Assembly (NCBI GenBank): GCA_032191485.1
Contig: JAVDOI010000003.1
Span: forward strand, 2,940,163-3,004,162
Reading direction: 5' to 3'
DNA length: 64,000 nt
DNA from: Leptoclinus maculatus
Lineage: Eukaryota > Chordata > Actinopteri > Perciformes > Stichaeidae
Shown here: piece after piece, positions 20,913 through 32,891 of the stretch
Layout of the letters: every line of letters starts with the position of its first letter
Numbering within the stretch: the first letter of the stretch is position 1
Translations under genes and position numbers: made by a program
Notes under the pieces: model-generated
The model's input: only the letters and a program-made list of their open reading frames with translations
What the model was told of the DNA's origin: nothing
The model's database searches: none

Positions 20913-21361
20913 GCAATGGTTATTTAAGAAAATAATGTGTCTACAATAGCTGTTCAACGATGATAGAAATAAATATCACGGAGAAAGACAGCTGGTTTTG
21001 AATCCCTTCAATGTTAAAAGCTCTAGCCTCATTCGAAGACACTTTGTGAAAGCCCGTTTGCTGCACACTTGAGCACAGTGGAAATAATCTTTATTCTTAC
21101 AATAGTTTAAGTTTCAAGCTGTAATTGTAAGTTTGAAATAGAAAGTGTTTTTCTCTGCAGAAGGATTTTGTTGGATGAGGTGGGCACTAATCCCAATGAC
21201 TTTCACATGTGAAGTCAGCAGTGTACCATTTAAGCAATCTTTTCTCTACCAACGCCGAGGTGGTAGTTGATAACACCTGATTGACGATCAAAAACTGGTT
21301 ACATTGTTAAGTTCTTTCCTGGTTTCATTCTGCAAAAAAATTGTTGAAAAAGTAAAAACCA

Positions 21362-21434
21362 GGACAGTCAGCTCAGATGGTCAGAGCGTGGTGCTAATAC
21401 TGCACAGTCATGGGTTGAATCCCCAAACTGGCCA
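21362..21434 (+). pseudogene. psi-Ile, U17
   Basis: Same sequence as the 985-1057 copy. Confidence 0.85.
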
Positions 21435-21735
21435 GAGATAATCATTCAACGAATCAATATGTCTACAGCTGCAGTTGATGTTTCAATTCATGATCCAGTA
21501 CAACATTTGAGATGATAGAAGGTATTATGCCCTGCAAAAATAGATATCATCAAGTATATTGGCATTAATTCCACTGACCCTCACATGCGAAGCCAGCTGC
21601 CTACCATTTAAGCTAACTACCCTCTCGAAAAGCCAACTGGCCAGCTTTGAAGTATGTCTTTGGTCAAAGGATAGCTCCCTCCTACTCAGCATATAAACCA
21701 TTGCACTTATGAAGTGTAACAATCGTGCATTTTGT

Positions 21736-21808
21736 GACCATGTGGCCTAATGGACAAGGCGTCTGACTTCGGATCAGAAGATTGAGGGTTCGAGTCCCTT
21801 CGTGGTTT
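21736..21808 (+). tRNA. tRNA-Arg-TCG: tRNA-Arg (TCG), U18
   Basis: No difference from U1 seen. Confidence 0.94.
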
Positions 21809-22032
21809 ATAGCTCCAGGCTTACTATAAGAAATATGGTGTAAGCAATGTTCCTTTAAACTTGAGGTCATTCCATTTATATGAGAAGTCAGCGGTCTTCC
21901 TTTTAACTGAACCAAGCAAGCAAAGCTGATAGGGTCTCACACCCGAATGGCCATTAAAAAACGCCTACATTTTGCACATTCTGTCCGGGTATAATTCTGG
22001 AAGTAATGGAGTTGAATAAATAAGTGAAAAAG

Positions 22033-22106
22033 GGCCGGTTAGCTCAGATGGTCAGAGCGTGGTGCTAATAACGCCAAGGTCATGGGTTCAATCCCCATAC
22101 TGGCCA
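22033..22106 (+). tRNA. tRNA-Ile-AAT: tRNA-Ile (AAT), U18
   Basis: Reference gene body. Confidence 0.95.
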
Positions 22107-22555
22107 GCAATGGTTATTTAAGAAAATAATGTGTCTACAATAGCTGTTCAACGATGATAGAAATAAATATCACGGAGAAAGACAGCTGGTTTTGAATCCC
22201 TTCAATGTTAAAAGCTCTAGCCTCATTCGAAGACACTTTGTGAAAGCCCGTTTGCTGCACACTTGAGCACAGTGGAAATAATCTTTATTCTTACAATAGT
22301 TTAAGTTTCAAGCTGTAATTGTAAGTTTGAAATAGAAAGTGTTTTTCTCTGCAGAAGGATTTTGTTGGATGAGGTGGGCACTAATCCCAATGACTTTCAC
22401 ATGTGAAGTCAGCAGTGTACCATTTAAGCAATCTTTTCTCTACCAACGCCGAGGTGGTAGTTGATAACACCTGATTGACGATCAAAAACTGGTTACATTT
22501 TTAAGTTCTTTCCTGGTTTCATTCTGCAAAATTTTTTTTGAAAAAGTAAAAACCA

Positions 22556-22628
22556 GGACAGTCAGCTCAGATGGTCAGAGCGTGGTGCTAATACTGCACA
22601 GTCATGGGTTGAATCCCCAAACTGGCCA
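22556..22628 (+). pseudogene. psi-Ile, U18
   Basis: Gene body as at 985-1057; T8 leader variant shared with 17525. Confidence 0.85.
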
Positions 22629-22929
22629 GAGATAATCATTCAACGAATCAATATGTCTACAGCTGCAGTTGATGTTTCAATTCATGATCCAGTACAACAT
22701 TTGAGATGATAGAAGGTATTATGCCCTGCAAAAATAGATATCATCAAGTATATTGGCATTAATTCCACTGACCCTCACATGCGAAGCCAGCTGCCTACCA
22801 TTTAAGCTAACTACCCTCTCGAAAAGCCAACTGGCCAGCTTTGAAGTATGTCTTTGGTCAAAGGATAGCTCCCTCCTACTCAGCATATAAACCATTGCAC
22901 TTATGAAGTGTAACAATCGTGCATTTTGT

Positions 22930-23002
22930 GACCATGTGGCCTAATGGACAAGGCGTCTGACTTCGGATCAGAAGATTGAGGGTTCGAGTCCCTTCGTGGT
23001 TT
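22930..23002 (+). tRNA. tRNA-Arg-TCG: tRNA-Arg (TCG), U19
   Basis: No difference from U1 seen. Confidence 0.94.
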
Positions 23003-23226
23003 ATAGCTCCAGGCTTACTATAAGAAATATGGTGTAAGCAATGTTCCTTTAAACTTGAGGTCATTCCATTTATATGAGAAGTCAGCGGTCTTCCTTTTAA
23101 CTGAACCAAGCAAGCAAAGCTGATAGGGTCTCACACCCGAATGGCCATTAAAAAACGCCTACATTTTGCACATTCTGTCCGGGTATAATTCTGGAAGTAA
23201 TGGAGTTGAATAAATAAGTGAAAAAG

Positions 23227-23300
23227 GGCCGGTTAGCTCAGATGGTCAGAGCGTGGTGCTAATAATGCCAAGGTCATGGGTTCAATCCCCATACTGGCCA
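23227..23300 (+). tRNA. tRNA-Ile-AAT: tRNA-Ile (AAT), U19
   Basis: C39T makes a G31-U39 wobble; otherwise reference. Confidence 0.92.
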
Positions 23301-23749
23301 GCAATGGTTATTTAAGAAAATAATGTGTCTACAATAGCTGTTCAACGATGATAGAAATAAATATCACGGAGAAAGACAGCTCGTTTTGAATCCCTTCAAT
23401 GTTAAAAGCTCTAGCCTCATTCGAAGACACTTTGTGAAAGCCCGTTTGCTGCACACTTGAGCACAGTGGAAATAATCTTTATTCTTACAATAGTTTAAGT
23501 TTCAAGCTGTAATTGTAAGTTTGAAATAGAAAGTGTTTTTCTCTGCAGAAGGATTTTGTTGGATGAGGTGGGCACTAATCCCAATGACTTTCACATGTGA
23601 AGTCAGCAGTGTACCATTTAAGCAATCTTTTCTCTACCAACGCCGAGGTGGTAGTTGATAACACCTGATTGACGATCAAAAACTGGTTACATTTTTAAGT
23701 TCTTTCCTGGTTTCATTCTGCAAAAAAATTGTTGAAAAAGTAAAAACCA

Positions 23750-23822
23750 GGACAGTCAGCTCAGATGGTCAGAGCGTGGTGCTAATACTGCACAGTCATG
23801 GGTTGAATCCCCAAACTGGCTA
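23750..23822 (+). pseudogene. psi-Ile, U19
   Basis: One change from the reference psi-Ile: last acceptor base C72 is T (ACTGGCTA). Shared with the copy at 33894. Confidence 0.85.
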
Positions 23823-24123
23823 GAGATAATCATTCAACGAATCAATATGTCTACAGCTGCAGTTGATGTTTCAATTCATGATCCAGTACAACATTTGAGA
23901 TGATAGAAGGTATTATGCCCTGCAAAAATAGATATCATCAAGTATATTGGCATTAATTCCACTGACCCTCACATGCGAAGCCAGCTGCCTACCATTTAAG
24001 CTAACTACCCTCTCGAAAAGCCAACTGGCCAGCTTTGCAGTATGTCTTTGGTCAAAGGATAGTTCACTCCTACTCAGCATATAAACCATTGCACTTATGA
24101 AGTGTAACAATCGTGCATTTTGT

Positions 24124-24196
24124 GACCATGTGGCCTAATGGACAAGGCGTCTGACTTCGGATCAGAAGATTGAGGGTTGGAGACCCTTCGTGGTTT
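24124..24196 (+). pseudogene. tRNA-Arg-TCG: tRNA-Arg (TCG), U20, T loop and B box damaged
   Basis: The T loop reads TTGGAGA instead of TTCGAGT. C56 is lost, which breaks the B box and the 19-56 pair, and residue 60 is changed. Probably not transcribed well. The same allele is at 34268. Confidence 0.7.
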
Positions 24197-24420
24197 ATAG
24201 CTCCAGGCTTACTATAAGAAATATGGTGTAAGCAATGTTCCTTTAAACTTGAGGTCATTCCATTTATATGAGAAGTCAGCGGTCTTCCTTTTAACTGAAC
24301 CAAGCAAGCAAAGCTGATAGGGTCTCACACCCGAATGGCCATTAAAAAACGCCTACATTTTGCACATTCTGTCCGGGTATAATTCTGGAAGTAATGGAGT
24401 TGAATAAATAAGTGAAAAAG

Positions 24421-24494
24421 GGCCGTTTAGCTCAGATGGTCAGAGCGTGGTGCTAATAACGCCAAGGTCATGGGTTCAATCCCCATACTGGCCA
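24421..24494 (+). tRNA. tRNA-Ile-AAT: tRNA-Ile (AAT), U20 copy 1, acceptor mismatch
   Basis: G6T (GGCCGTT) gives U6 x C67 in the acceptor stem. Shared with 34565. Confidence 0.82.
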
Positions 24495-24675
24495 GCAATT
24501 TGTTTGTGGAGATTCCATTCATATGAGAAGTTAGTGGTCTTCCCTTTAACCTAACCTTGCAAGCAAAACTGATATGGTCTCACACCCGAATGGCCATTAA
24601 AAAACGCCTACATTTTGCACGTTCTGTCCTGGTATAATTCTGGAAGTAATAGAGTTGAATAAATAAGTAAAAAAG

Positions 24676-24749
24676 GGCCGGTTAGCTCAGATGGTTAGAG
24701 CGTGGTGCTAATAACGCCAAGGTCATGGGTTCAATCCCCATACTGGCCA
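24676..24749 (+). tRNA. tRNA-Ile-AAT: tRNA-Ile (AAT), U20 copy 2
   Basis: Cassette copy, GGTTAGAGC D loop, all stems pair. Confidence 0.95.
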
Positions 24750-25198
24750 GCAATGGTTATTTAAGAAAATAATGTGTCTACAATAGCTGTTCAACGATGA
24801 TAGAAATAAATATCACGGAGAAAGACAGCTGGTTTTGAATCCCTTCAATGTTAAAAGCTCTAGCCTCATTCAAAGACACTTTGTGAAAGCCCGTTTGCTG
24901 CACACTTGAGCACAGTGGAAATAATCTTTATTCTTACAATAGTTTAAGTTTCAAGCTGTAATTGTAAGTTTGAAATATAAAGTGTTTTTCTTTGCAGAAG
25001 GATTTTGTTGGATGAGGTGGGCACTAATCCCAATGACTTTCACATGTGAAGTCAGCAGTGTACCATTTAAGCAATCTTTTCTCTACCAACGCCGAGGTGG
25101 TAGTTGATAACACCTGATTGACGATCAAAAACTGGTTACATTTTTAAGTTCTTTCCTGGTTTCATTCTGCAAAAAAATTGTTGAAAAAGTAAAAACCA

Positions 25199-25271
25199 GG
25201 ACAGTCAGCTCAGATGGTCAGAGCGTGGTGCTAATACTGCACAGTCATGGGTTGAATCCCCAAACTGGCCA
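25199..25271 (+). pseudogene. psi-Ile, U20
   Basis: Same sequence as the 985-1057 copy. Confidence 0.85.
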
Positions 25272-25572
25272 GAGATAATCATTCAACGAATCAATATGTC
25301 TACAGCTGCAGTTGATGTTTCAATTCATGATCCAGTACAACATTTGAGATGATAGAAGGTATTATGCCCTGCAAAAATAGATATCATCAAGTATATTGGC
25401 ATTAATTCCACTGACCCTCACATGCGAAGCCAGCTGCCTACCATTTAAGCTAACTACCCTCTCGAAAAGCCAACTGGCCAGCTTTGAAGTATGTCTTTGG
25501 TCAAAGGATAGCTCCCTCCTACTCAGCATATAAACCATTGCACTTATGAAGTGTAACAATCGTGCATTTTGT

Positions 25573-25645
25573 GACCATGTGGCCTAATGGACAAGGCGTC
25601 TGACTTCGGATCAGAAGATTGAGGGTTCGAGTCCCTTCGTGGTTT
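25573..25645 (+). tRNA. tRNA-Arg-TCG: tRNA-Arg (TCG), U21
   Basis: No difference from U1 seen. Confidence 0.94.
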
Positions 25646-25869
25646 ATAGCTCCAGGCTTATTATAAGAAATATGGTGTAAGCAATGTTCCTTTAAACTTG
25701 AGGTCATTCCATTCATATGAGAAGTTAGTGGTCTTCCCTTTAACCTAACCTTGCAAGCAAAACTGATATGGTCTCACACCCGAATGGCCATTAAAAAACG
25801 CCTACATTTTGCACGTTCTGTCCTGGTATGATTCTGGAAGTAATGGAGTTGAATAAATAAGTGAAAAAG

Positions 25870-25943
25870 GGCCGGTTAGCTCAGATGGTCAGAGCGTGGT
25901 GCTAATAACGCCAAGGTCATGGGTTCAATCCCCATACTGGCCA
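25870..25943 (+). tRNA. tRNA-Ile-AAT: tRNA-Ile (AAT), U21 copy 1
   Basis: Reference gene body. Confidence 0.95.
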
Positions 25944-26124
25944 GCAATTTGTTTGTGGAGATTCCATTCATATGAGAAGTTAATGGTCTTCCCTTTAACC
26001 TAACCTTGCAAGCAAAACTGATATGGTCTCACACCCGAATGGCCATTAAAAAACGCCTACATTTTGCACGTTCTGTCCTGGTATAATTCTGGAAGTAATA
26101 GAGTTGAATAAATAAGTAAAAAAG

Positions 26125-26198
26125 GGCCGGTTAGCTCAGATGGTTAGAGCGTGGTGCTAATAACGCCAAGGTCATGGGTTCAATCCCAATAATGGCCA
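26125..26198 (+). tRNA. tRNA-Ile-AAT: tRNA-Ile (AAT), U21 copy 2, two-mismatch allele
   Basis: The 3' end reads CCAATAATGGCCA instead of CCCATACTGGCCA. C63A gives G51 x A63 in the T stem and C67A gives G6 x A67 in the acceptor. The B box GGTTCAATCCC is intact, so it may be transcribed but fold badly. First of ten copies with this allele. Confidence 0.7.
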
Positions 26199-26647
26199 GC
26201 AATGGTTATTTAAGAAAATAATGTGTCTACAATAGCTGTTCAACGATGATAGAAATAAATATCACGGAGAAAGACAGCTCGTTTTGAATCCCTTCAATGT
26301 TAAAAGCTCTAGCCTCATTCGAAGACACTTTGTGAAAGCCCGTTTGCTGCACACTTGAGCACAGTGGAAATAATCTTTATTCTTACAATAGTTTAAGTTT
26401 CAAGCTGTAATTGTAAGTTTGAAATAGAAAGTGTTTTTCTTTGCAGAAGGATTTTGTTGGATGAGGTGGGCACTAATCCCAATGACTTTCACATGTGAAG
26501 TCAGCAGTGTACCATTTAAGCAATCTTTTCTCTACCAACGCCGAGGTGGTAGTTGATAACACCTGATTGACGATCAAAAACTGGTTACATTTTTAAGTTC
26601 TTTCCTGGTTTCATTCTGCAAAAAAATTGTTGAAAAAGTAAAAACCA

Positions 26648-26720
26648 GGACAGTCAGCTCAGATGGTCAGAGCGTGGTGCTAATACTGCACAGTCATGGG
26701 TTGAATCCCCAAACTGGCCA
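26648..26720 (+). pseudogene. psi-Ile, U21
   Basis: Same sequence as the 985-1057 copy. Confidence 0.85.
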
Positions 26721-27021
26721 GAGATAATCATTCAACGAATCAATATGTCTACAGCTGCAGTTGATGTTTCAATTCATGATCCAGTACAACATTTGAGATG
26801 ATAGAAGGTATTATGCCCTGCAAAAATAGATATCATCAAGTATATTGGCATTAATTCCACTGACCCTCACATGCGAAGCCAGCTGCCTACCATTTAAGCT
26901 AACTACCCTCTCGAAAAGCCAACTGGCCAGCTTTGAAGTATGTCTTTGGTCAAAGGATAGCTCCCTCCTACTCAGCATATAAACCATTGCACTTATGAAG
27001 TGTAACAATCGTGCATTTTGT

Positions 27022-27094
27022 GACCATGTGGCCTAATGGACAAGGCGTCTGACTTCGGATCAGAAGATTGAGGGTTCGAGTCCCTTCGTGGTTT
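27022..27094 (+). tRNA. tRNA-Arg-TCG: tRNA-Arg (TCG), U22
   Basis: Gene body unchanged. The 3' spacer has an extra T (GAGGTTCATTCC) shared only with U29. Confidence 0.94.
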
Positions 27095-27319
27095 ATAGCT
27101 CCAGGCTTATTATAAGAAATATGGTGTAAGCAATGTTCCTTTAAACTTGAGGTTCATTCCATTCATATGAGAAGTTAGTGGTCTTCCCTTTAACCTAACC
27201 TTGCAAGCAAAACTGATATGGTCTCACACCCGAATGGCCATTAAAAAACGCCTACATTTTGCACTTTCTGTCCTGGTATGATTCTGGAAGTAATGGAGTT
27301 GAATAAATAAGTGAAAAAG

Positions 27320-27393
27320 GGCCGGTTAGCTCAGATGGTCAGAGCGTGGTGCTAATAACGCCAAGGTCATGGGTTCAATCCCCATACTGGCCA
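27320..27393 (+). tRNA. tRNA-Ile-AAT: tRNA-Ile (AAT), U22 copy 1
   Basis: Reference gene body; 298 rather than 297 bp from its tRNA-Arg because of the extra T. Confidence 0.95.
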
Positions 27394-27574
27394 GCAATTT
27401 GTTTGTGGAGATTCCATTCATATGAGAAGTTAGTGGTCTTCCCTTTAACCTAACCTTGCAAGCAAAACTGATATGGTCTCACACCCGAATGGCCATTAAA
27501 AAACGCCTACATTTTGCACGTTCTGTCCTGGTATAATTCTGGAAGTAATAGAGTTGAATAAATAAGTAAAAAAG

Positions 27575-27648
27575 GGCCGGTTAGCTCAGATGGTTAGAGC
27601 GTGGTGCTAATAACGCCAAGGTCATGGGTTCAATCCCCATACTGGCCA
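27575..27648 (+). tRNA. tRNA-Ile-AAT: tRNA-Ile (AAT), U22 copy 2
   Basis: Cassette copy, GGTTAGAGC D loop, all stems pair. Confidence 0.95.
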
Positions 27649-28097
27649 GCAATGGTTATTTAAGAAAATAATGTGTCTACAATAGCTGTTCAACGATGAT
27701 AGAAATAAATATCACGGAGAAAGACAGCTGGTTTTGAATCCCTTCAATGTTAAAAGCTCTAGCCTCATTCAAAGACACTTTGTGAAAGCCCGTTTGCTGC
27801 ACACTTGAGCACAGTGGAAATAATCTTTATTCTTACAATAGTTTAAGTTTCAAGCTGTAATTGTAAGTTTGAAATAGAAAGTGTTTTTCTTTGCAGAAGG
27901 ATTTTGTTGGATGAGGTGGGCACTAATCCCAATGACTTTCACATGTGAAGTCAGCAGTGTACCATTTAAGCAATCTTTTCTCTACCAACGCCGAGGTGGT
28001 AGTTGATAACACCTGATTGACGATCAAAAACTGGTTACATTTTTAAGTTCTTTCCTGGTTTCATTCTGCAAAAAAATTGTTGAAAAAGTAAAAACCA

Positions 28098-28170
28098 GGA
28101 CAGTCAGCTCAGATGGTCAGAGCGTGGTGCTAATACTGCACAGTCATGGGTTGAATCCCCAAACTGGCCA
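28098..28170 (+). pseudogene. psi-Ile, U22
   Basis: Same sequence as the 985-1057 copy. Confidence 0.85.
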
Positions 28171-28471
28171 GAGATAATCATTCAACGAATCAATATGTCT
28201 ACAGCTGCAGTTGATGTTTCAATTCATGATCCAGTACAACATTTGAGATGATAGAAGGTATTATGCCCTGCAAAAATAGATATCATCAAGTATATTGGCA
28301 TTAATTCCACTGACCCTCACATGCGAAGCCAGCTGCCTACCATTTAAGCTAACTACCCTCTCGAAAAGCCAACTGGCCAGCTTTGAAGTATGTCTTTGGT
28401 CAAAGGATAGCTCCCTCCTACTCAGCATATAAACCATTGCACTTATGAAGTGTAACAATCCTGCATTTTGT

Positions 28472-28544
28472 GACCATGTGGCCTAATGGACAAGGCGTCT
28501 GTCTTCGGATCAGAAGATTGAGGGTTCGAGTCCCTTCGTGGTTT
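28472..28544 (+). tRNA. tRNA-Arg-TCG: tRNA-Arg (TCG), U23, anticodon-stem mismatch
   Basis: A31T gives U31 x U39 next to the anticodon loop. Private change; CCTGC leader variant. Confidence 0.82.
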
Positions 28545-28768
28545 ATAGCTCCAGGCTTATTATAAGAAATATGGTGTAAGCAATGTTCCTTTAAACTTGA
28601 GGTCATTCCATTCATATGAGAAGTTAGTGGTCTTCCCTTTAACCTAACCTTGCAAGCAAAACTGATATGGTCTCACACCCGAATGGCCATTAAAAAACGC
28701 CTACATTTTGCACGTTCTGTCCTGGTATGATTCTGGAAGTAATGGAGTTGAATAAATAAGTGAAAAAG

Positions 28769-28842
28769 GGCCGGTTAGCTCAGATGGTCAGAGCGTGGTG
28801 CTAATAACGCCAAGGTCATGGGTTCAATCCCCATACTGGCCA
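28769..28842 (+). tRNA. tRNA-Ile-AAT: tRNA-Ile (AAT), U23 copy 1
   Basis: Reference gene body. Confidence 0.95.
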
Positions 28843-29023
28843 GCAATTTGTTTGTGGAGATTCCATTCATATGAGAAGTTAATGGTCTTCCCTTTAACCT
28901 AACCTTGCAAGCAAAACTGATATGGTCTCACACCCGAATGGCCATTAAAAAACGCCTACATTTTGCACGTTCTGTCCTGGTATAATTCTGGAAGTAATAG
29001 AGTTGAATAAATAAGTAAAAAAG

Positions 29024-29097
29024 GGCCGGTTAGCTCAGATGGTTAGAGCGTGGTGCTAATAACGCCAAGGTCATGGGTTCAATCCCAATAATGGCCA
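29024..29097 (+). tRNA. tRNA-Ile-AAT: tRNA-Ile (AAT), U23 copy 2, two-mismatch allele
   Basis: C63A and C67A allele as at 26125. Confidence 0.7.
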
Positions 29098-29546
29098 GCA
29101 ATGGTTATTTAAGAAAATAATGTGTCTACAATAGCTGTTCAACGATGATAGAAATAAATATCACGGAGAAAGACAGCTCGTTTTGAATCCCTTCAATGTT
29201 AAAAGCTCTAGCCTCATTCGAAGACACTTTGTGAAAGCCCGTTTGCTGCACACTTGAGCACAGTGGAAATAATCTTTATTCTTACAATAGTTTAAGTTTC
29301 AAGCTGTAATTGTAAGTTTGAAATAGAAAGTGTTTTTCTTTGCAGAAGGATTTTGTTGGATGAGGTGGGCACTAATCCCAATGACTTTCACATGTGAAGT
29401 CAGCAGTGTACCATTTAAGCAATCTTTTCTCTACCAACGCCGAGGTGGTAGTTGATAACACCTGATTGACGATCAAAAACTGGTTACATTTTTAAGTTCT
29501 TTCCTGGTTTCATTCTGCAAAAAAATTGTTGAAAAAGTAAAAACCA

Positions 29547-29619
29547 GGACAGTCAGCTCAGATGGTCAGAGCGTGGTGCTAATACTGCACAGTCATGGGT
29601 TGAATCCCCAAACTGGCCA
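29547..29619 (+). pseudogene. psi-Ile, U23
   Basis: Same sequence as the 985-1057 copy. Confidence 0.85.
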
Positions 29620-29920
29620 GAGATAATCATTCAACGAATCAATATGTCTACAGCTGCAGTTGATGTTTCAATTCATGATCCAGTACAACATTTGAGATGA
29701 TAGAAGGTATTATGCCCTGCAAAAATAGATATCATCAAGTATATTGGCATTAATTCCACTGACCCTCACATGCGAAGCCAGCTGCCTACCATTTAAGCTA
29801 ACTACCCTCTCGAAAAGCCAACTGGCCAGCTTTGAAGTATGTCTTTGGTCAAAGGATAGCTCCCTCCTACTCAGCATATAAACCATTGCACTTATGAAGT
29901 GTAACAATCGTGCATTTTGT

Positions 29921-29993
29921 GACCATGTGGCCTAATGGACAAGGCTTCTGACTTCGGATCAGAAGATTGAGGGTTCGAGTCCCTTCGTGGTTT
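29921..29993 (+). tRNA. tRNA-Arg-TCG: tRNA-Arg (TCG), U24, position 26 change
   Basis: G26T between the D and anticodon stems (AGGCTTCTGA). No stem pair is lost, but G26 is a hinge residue often methylated in eukaryotes. Confidence 0.87.
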
Positions 29994-30217
29994 ATAGCTC
30001 CAGGCTTATTATAAGAAATATGGTGTAAGCAATGTTCCTTTAAACTTGAGGTCATTCCATTCATATGAGAAGTTAGTGGTCTTCCCTTTAACCTAACCTT
30101 GCAAGCAAAACTGATATGGTCTCACACCCGAATGGCCATTAAAAAACGCCTACATTTTGCACGTTCTGTCCTGGTATGATTCTGGAAGTAATGGAGTTGA
30201 ATAAATAAGTGAAAAAG

Positions 30218-30291
30218 GGCCGGTTAGCTCAGATGGTCAGAGCGTGGTGCTAATAACGCCAAGGTCATGGGTTCAATCCCCATACTGGCCA
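30218..30291 (+). tRNA. tRNA-Ile-AAT: tRNA-Ile (AAT), U24 copy 1
   Basis: Reference gene body. Confidence 0.95.
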
Positions 30292-30472
30292 GCAATTTGA
30301 TTGTGGAGATTCCATTCATATGAGAAGTTAATGGTCTTCCCTTTAACCTAACCTTGCAAGCAAAACTGATAAGGTCTCACACCCGAATGGCCATTAAAAA
30401 ACGCCTACATTTTGCACGTTCTGTCCTGGTATAATTCTGGAAGTAATAGAGTTGAATAAATAAGTAAAAAAG

Positions 30473-30546
30473 GGCCGGTTAGCTCAGATGGTTAGAGCGT
30501 GGTGCTAATAACGCCAAGGTCATGGGTTCAATCCCAATAATGGCCA
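30473..30546 (+). tRNA. tRNA-Ile-AAT: tRNA-Ile (AAT), U24 copy 2, two-mismatch allele
   Basis: C63A and C67A allele as at 26125. Confidence 0.7.
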
Positions 30547-30995
30547 GCAATGGTTATTTAAGAAAATAATGTGTCTACAATAGCTGTTCAACGATGATAG
30601 AAATAAATATCACGGAGAAAGACAGCTCGTTTTGAATCCCTTCAATGTTAAAAGCTCTAGCCTCATTCGAAGACACTTTGTGAAAGCCCGTTTGCTGCAC
30701 ACTTGAGCACAGTGGAAATAATCTTTATTCTTACAATAGTTTAAGTTTCAAGCTGTAATTGTAAGTTTGAAATAGAAAGTGTTTTTCTTTGCAGAAGGAT
30801 TTTGTTGGATGAGGTGGGCACTAATCCCAATGACTTTCACATGTGAAGTCAGCAGTGTACCATTTAAGCAATCTTTTCTCTACCAACGCCGAGGTGGTAG
30901 TTGATAACACCTGATTGACGATCAAAAACTGGTTACATTTTTAAGTTCTTTCCTGGTTTCATTCTGCAAAAAAATTGTTGAAAAAGTAAAAACCA

Positions 30996-31068
30996 GGACA
31001 GTCAGCTCAGATGGTCAGAGCGTGGTGCTAATACTGCACAGTCATGGGTTGAATCCCCAAACTGGCCA
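30996..31068 (+). pseudogene. psi-Ile, U24
   Basis: Same sequence as the 985-1057 copy. Confidence 0.85.
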
Positions 31069-31369
31069 GAGATAATCATTCAACGAATCAATATGTCTAC
31101 AGCTGCAGTTGATGTTTCAATTCATGATCCAGTACAACATTTGAGATGATAGAAGGTATTATGCCCTGCAAAAATAGATATCATCAAGTATATTGGCATT
31201 AATTCCACTGACCCTCACATGCGAAGCCAGCTGCCTACCATTTAAGCTAACTACCCTCTCGAAAAGCCAACTGGCCAGCTTTGAAGTATGTCTTTGGTCA
31301 AAGGATAGCTCCCTCCTACTCAGCATATAAACCATTGCACTTATGAAGTGTAACAATCGTGCATTTTGT

Positions 31370-31442
31370 GACCATGTGGCCTAATGGACAAGGCGTCTGA
31401 ATTCGGATCAGAAGATTGAGGGTTCGAGTCCCTTCGTGGTTT
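31370..31442 (+). tRNA. tRNA-Arg-TCG: tRNA-Arg (TCG), U25, loop position 32 change
   Basis: C32A in the anticodon loop (ATTCGGA). Anticodon and stems unaffected. Private. Confidence 0.88.
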
Positions 31443-31666
31443 ATAGCTCCAGGCTTATTATAAGAAATATGGTGTAAGCAATGTTCCTTTAAACTTGAGG
31501 TCATTCCATTCATATGAGAAGTTAGTGGTCTTCCCTTTAACCTAACCTTGCAAGCAAAACTGATATGGTCTCACACCCGAATGGCCATTAAAAAACGCCT
31601 ACATTTTGCACGTTCTGTCCTGGTATGATTCTGGAAGTAATGGAGTTGAATAAATAAGTGAAAAAG

Positions 31667-31740
31667 GGCCGGTTAGCTCAGATGGTCAGAGCGTGGTGCT
31701 AATAACGCCAAGGTCATGGGTTCAATCCCCATACTGGCCA
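31667..31740 (+). tRNA. tRNA-Ile-AAT: tRNA-Ile (AAT), U25 copy 1
   Basis: Reference gene body. Confidence 0.95.
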
Positions 31741-31921
31741 GCAATTTGTTTGTGGAGATTCCATTCATATGAGAAGTTAATGGTCTTCCCTTTAACCTAA
31801 CCTTGCAAGCAAAACTGATATGGTCTCACACCCGAATGGCCATTAAAAAACGCCTACATTTTGCACGTTCTGTCCTGGTATAATTCTGGAAGTAATAGAG
31901 TTGAATAAATAAGTAAAAAAG

Positions 31922-31995
31922 GGCCGGTTAGCTCAGATGGTTAGAGCGTGGTGCTAATAACGCCAAGGTCATGGGTTCAATCCCCATACTGGCCA
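31922..31995 (+). tRNA. tRNA-Ile-AAT: tRNA-Ile (AAT), U25 copy 2
   Basis: Cassette copy, GGTTAGAGC D loop, intact 3' half, although its neighbours carry the two-mismatch allele. Confidence 0.95.
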
Positions 31996-32444
31996 GCAAT
32001 GGTTATTTAAGAAAATAATGTGTCTACAATAGCTGTTCAACGATGATAGAAATAAATATCACGGAGAAAGACAGCTGGTTTTGAATCCCTTCAATGTTAA
32101 AAGCTCTAGCCTCATTCGAAGACACTTTGTGAAAGCCCGTTTGCTGCACACTTGAGCACAGTGGAAATAATCTTTATTCTTACAATAGTTTAAGTTTCAA
32201 GCTGTAATTGTAAGTTTGAAATAGAAAGTGTTTTTCTCTGCAGAAGGATTTTGTTGGATGAGGTGGGCACTAATCCCAATGACTTTCACATGTGAAGTCA
32301 GCAGTGTCCAATTTAAGCAATCTTTTCTCTACCAACGCCGAGGTGGTAGTTGATAACACCTGATTGACGATCAAAAACTGGTTACATTTTTAAGTTCTTT
32401 CCTGGTTTCATTCTGCAAAAAAATTGTTGAAAAAGTAAAAACCA

Positions 32445-32517
32445 GGACAGTCAGCTCAGATGGTCAGAGCGTGGTGCTAATACTGCACAGTCATGGGTTG
32501 AATCCCCAAACTGGCCA
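32445..32517 (+). pseudogene. psi-Ile, U25
   Basis: Same sequence as the 985-1057 copy. Confidence 0.85.
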
Positions 32518-32818
32518 GAGATAATCATTCAACGAATCAATATGTCTACAGCTGCAGTTGATGTTTCAATTCATGATCCAGTACAACATTTGAGATGATA
32601 GAAGGTATTATGCCCTGCAAAAATAGATATCATCAAGTATATTGGCATTAATTCCACTGACCCTCACATGCGAAGCCAGCTGCCTACCATTTAAGCTAAC
32701 TACCCTCTCGAAAAGCCAACTGGCCAGCTTTGAAGTATGTCTTTGGTCAAAGGATAGCTCCCTCCTACTCAGCATATAAACCATTGCACTTATGAAGTGT
32801 AACAATCGTGCATTTTGT

Positions 32819-32891
32819 GACCATGTGGCCTAATGGACAAGGCGTCTGACTTCGGATCAGAAGATTGAGGGTTAGAGTCCCTTCGTGGTTT
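32819..32891 (+). pseudogene. tRNA-Arg-TCG: tRNA-Arg (TCG), U26, B box damaged
   Basis: C56A (TTAGAGT) removes the invariant C of the T loop and B box. A different, independent loss of C56 from that in U20 and U27. Confidence 0.7.
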
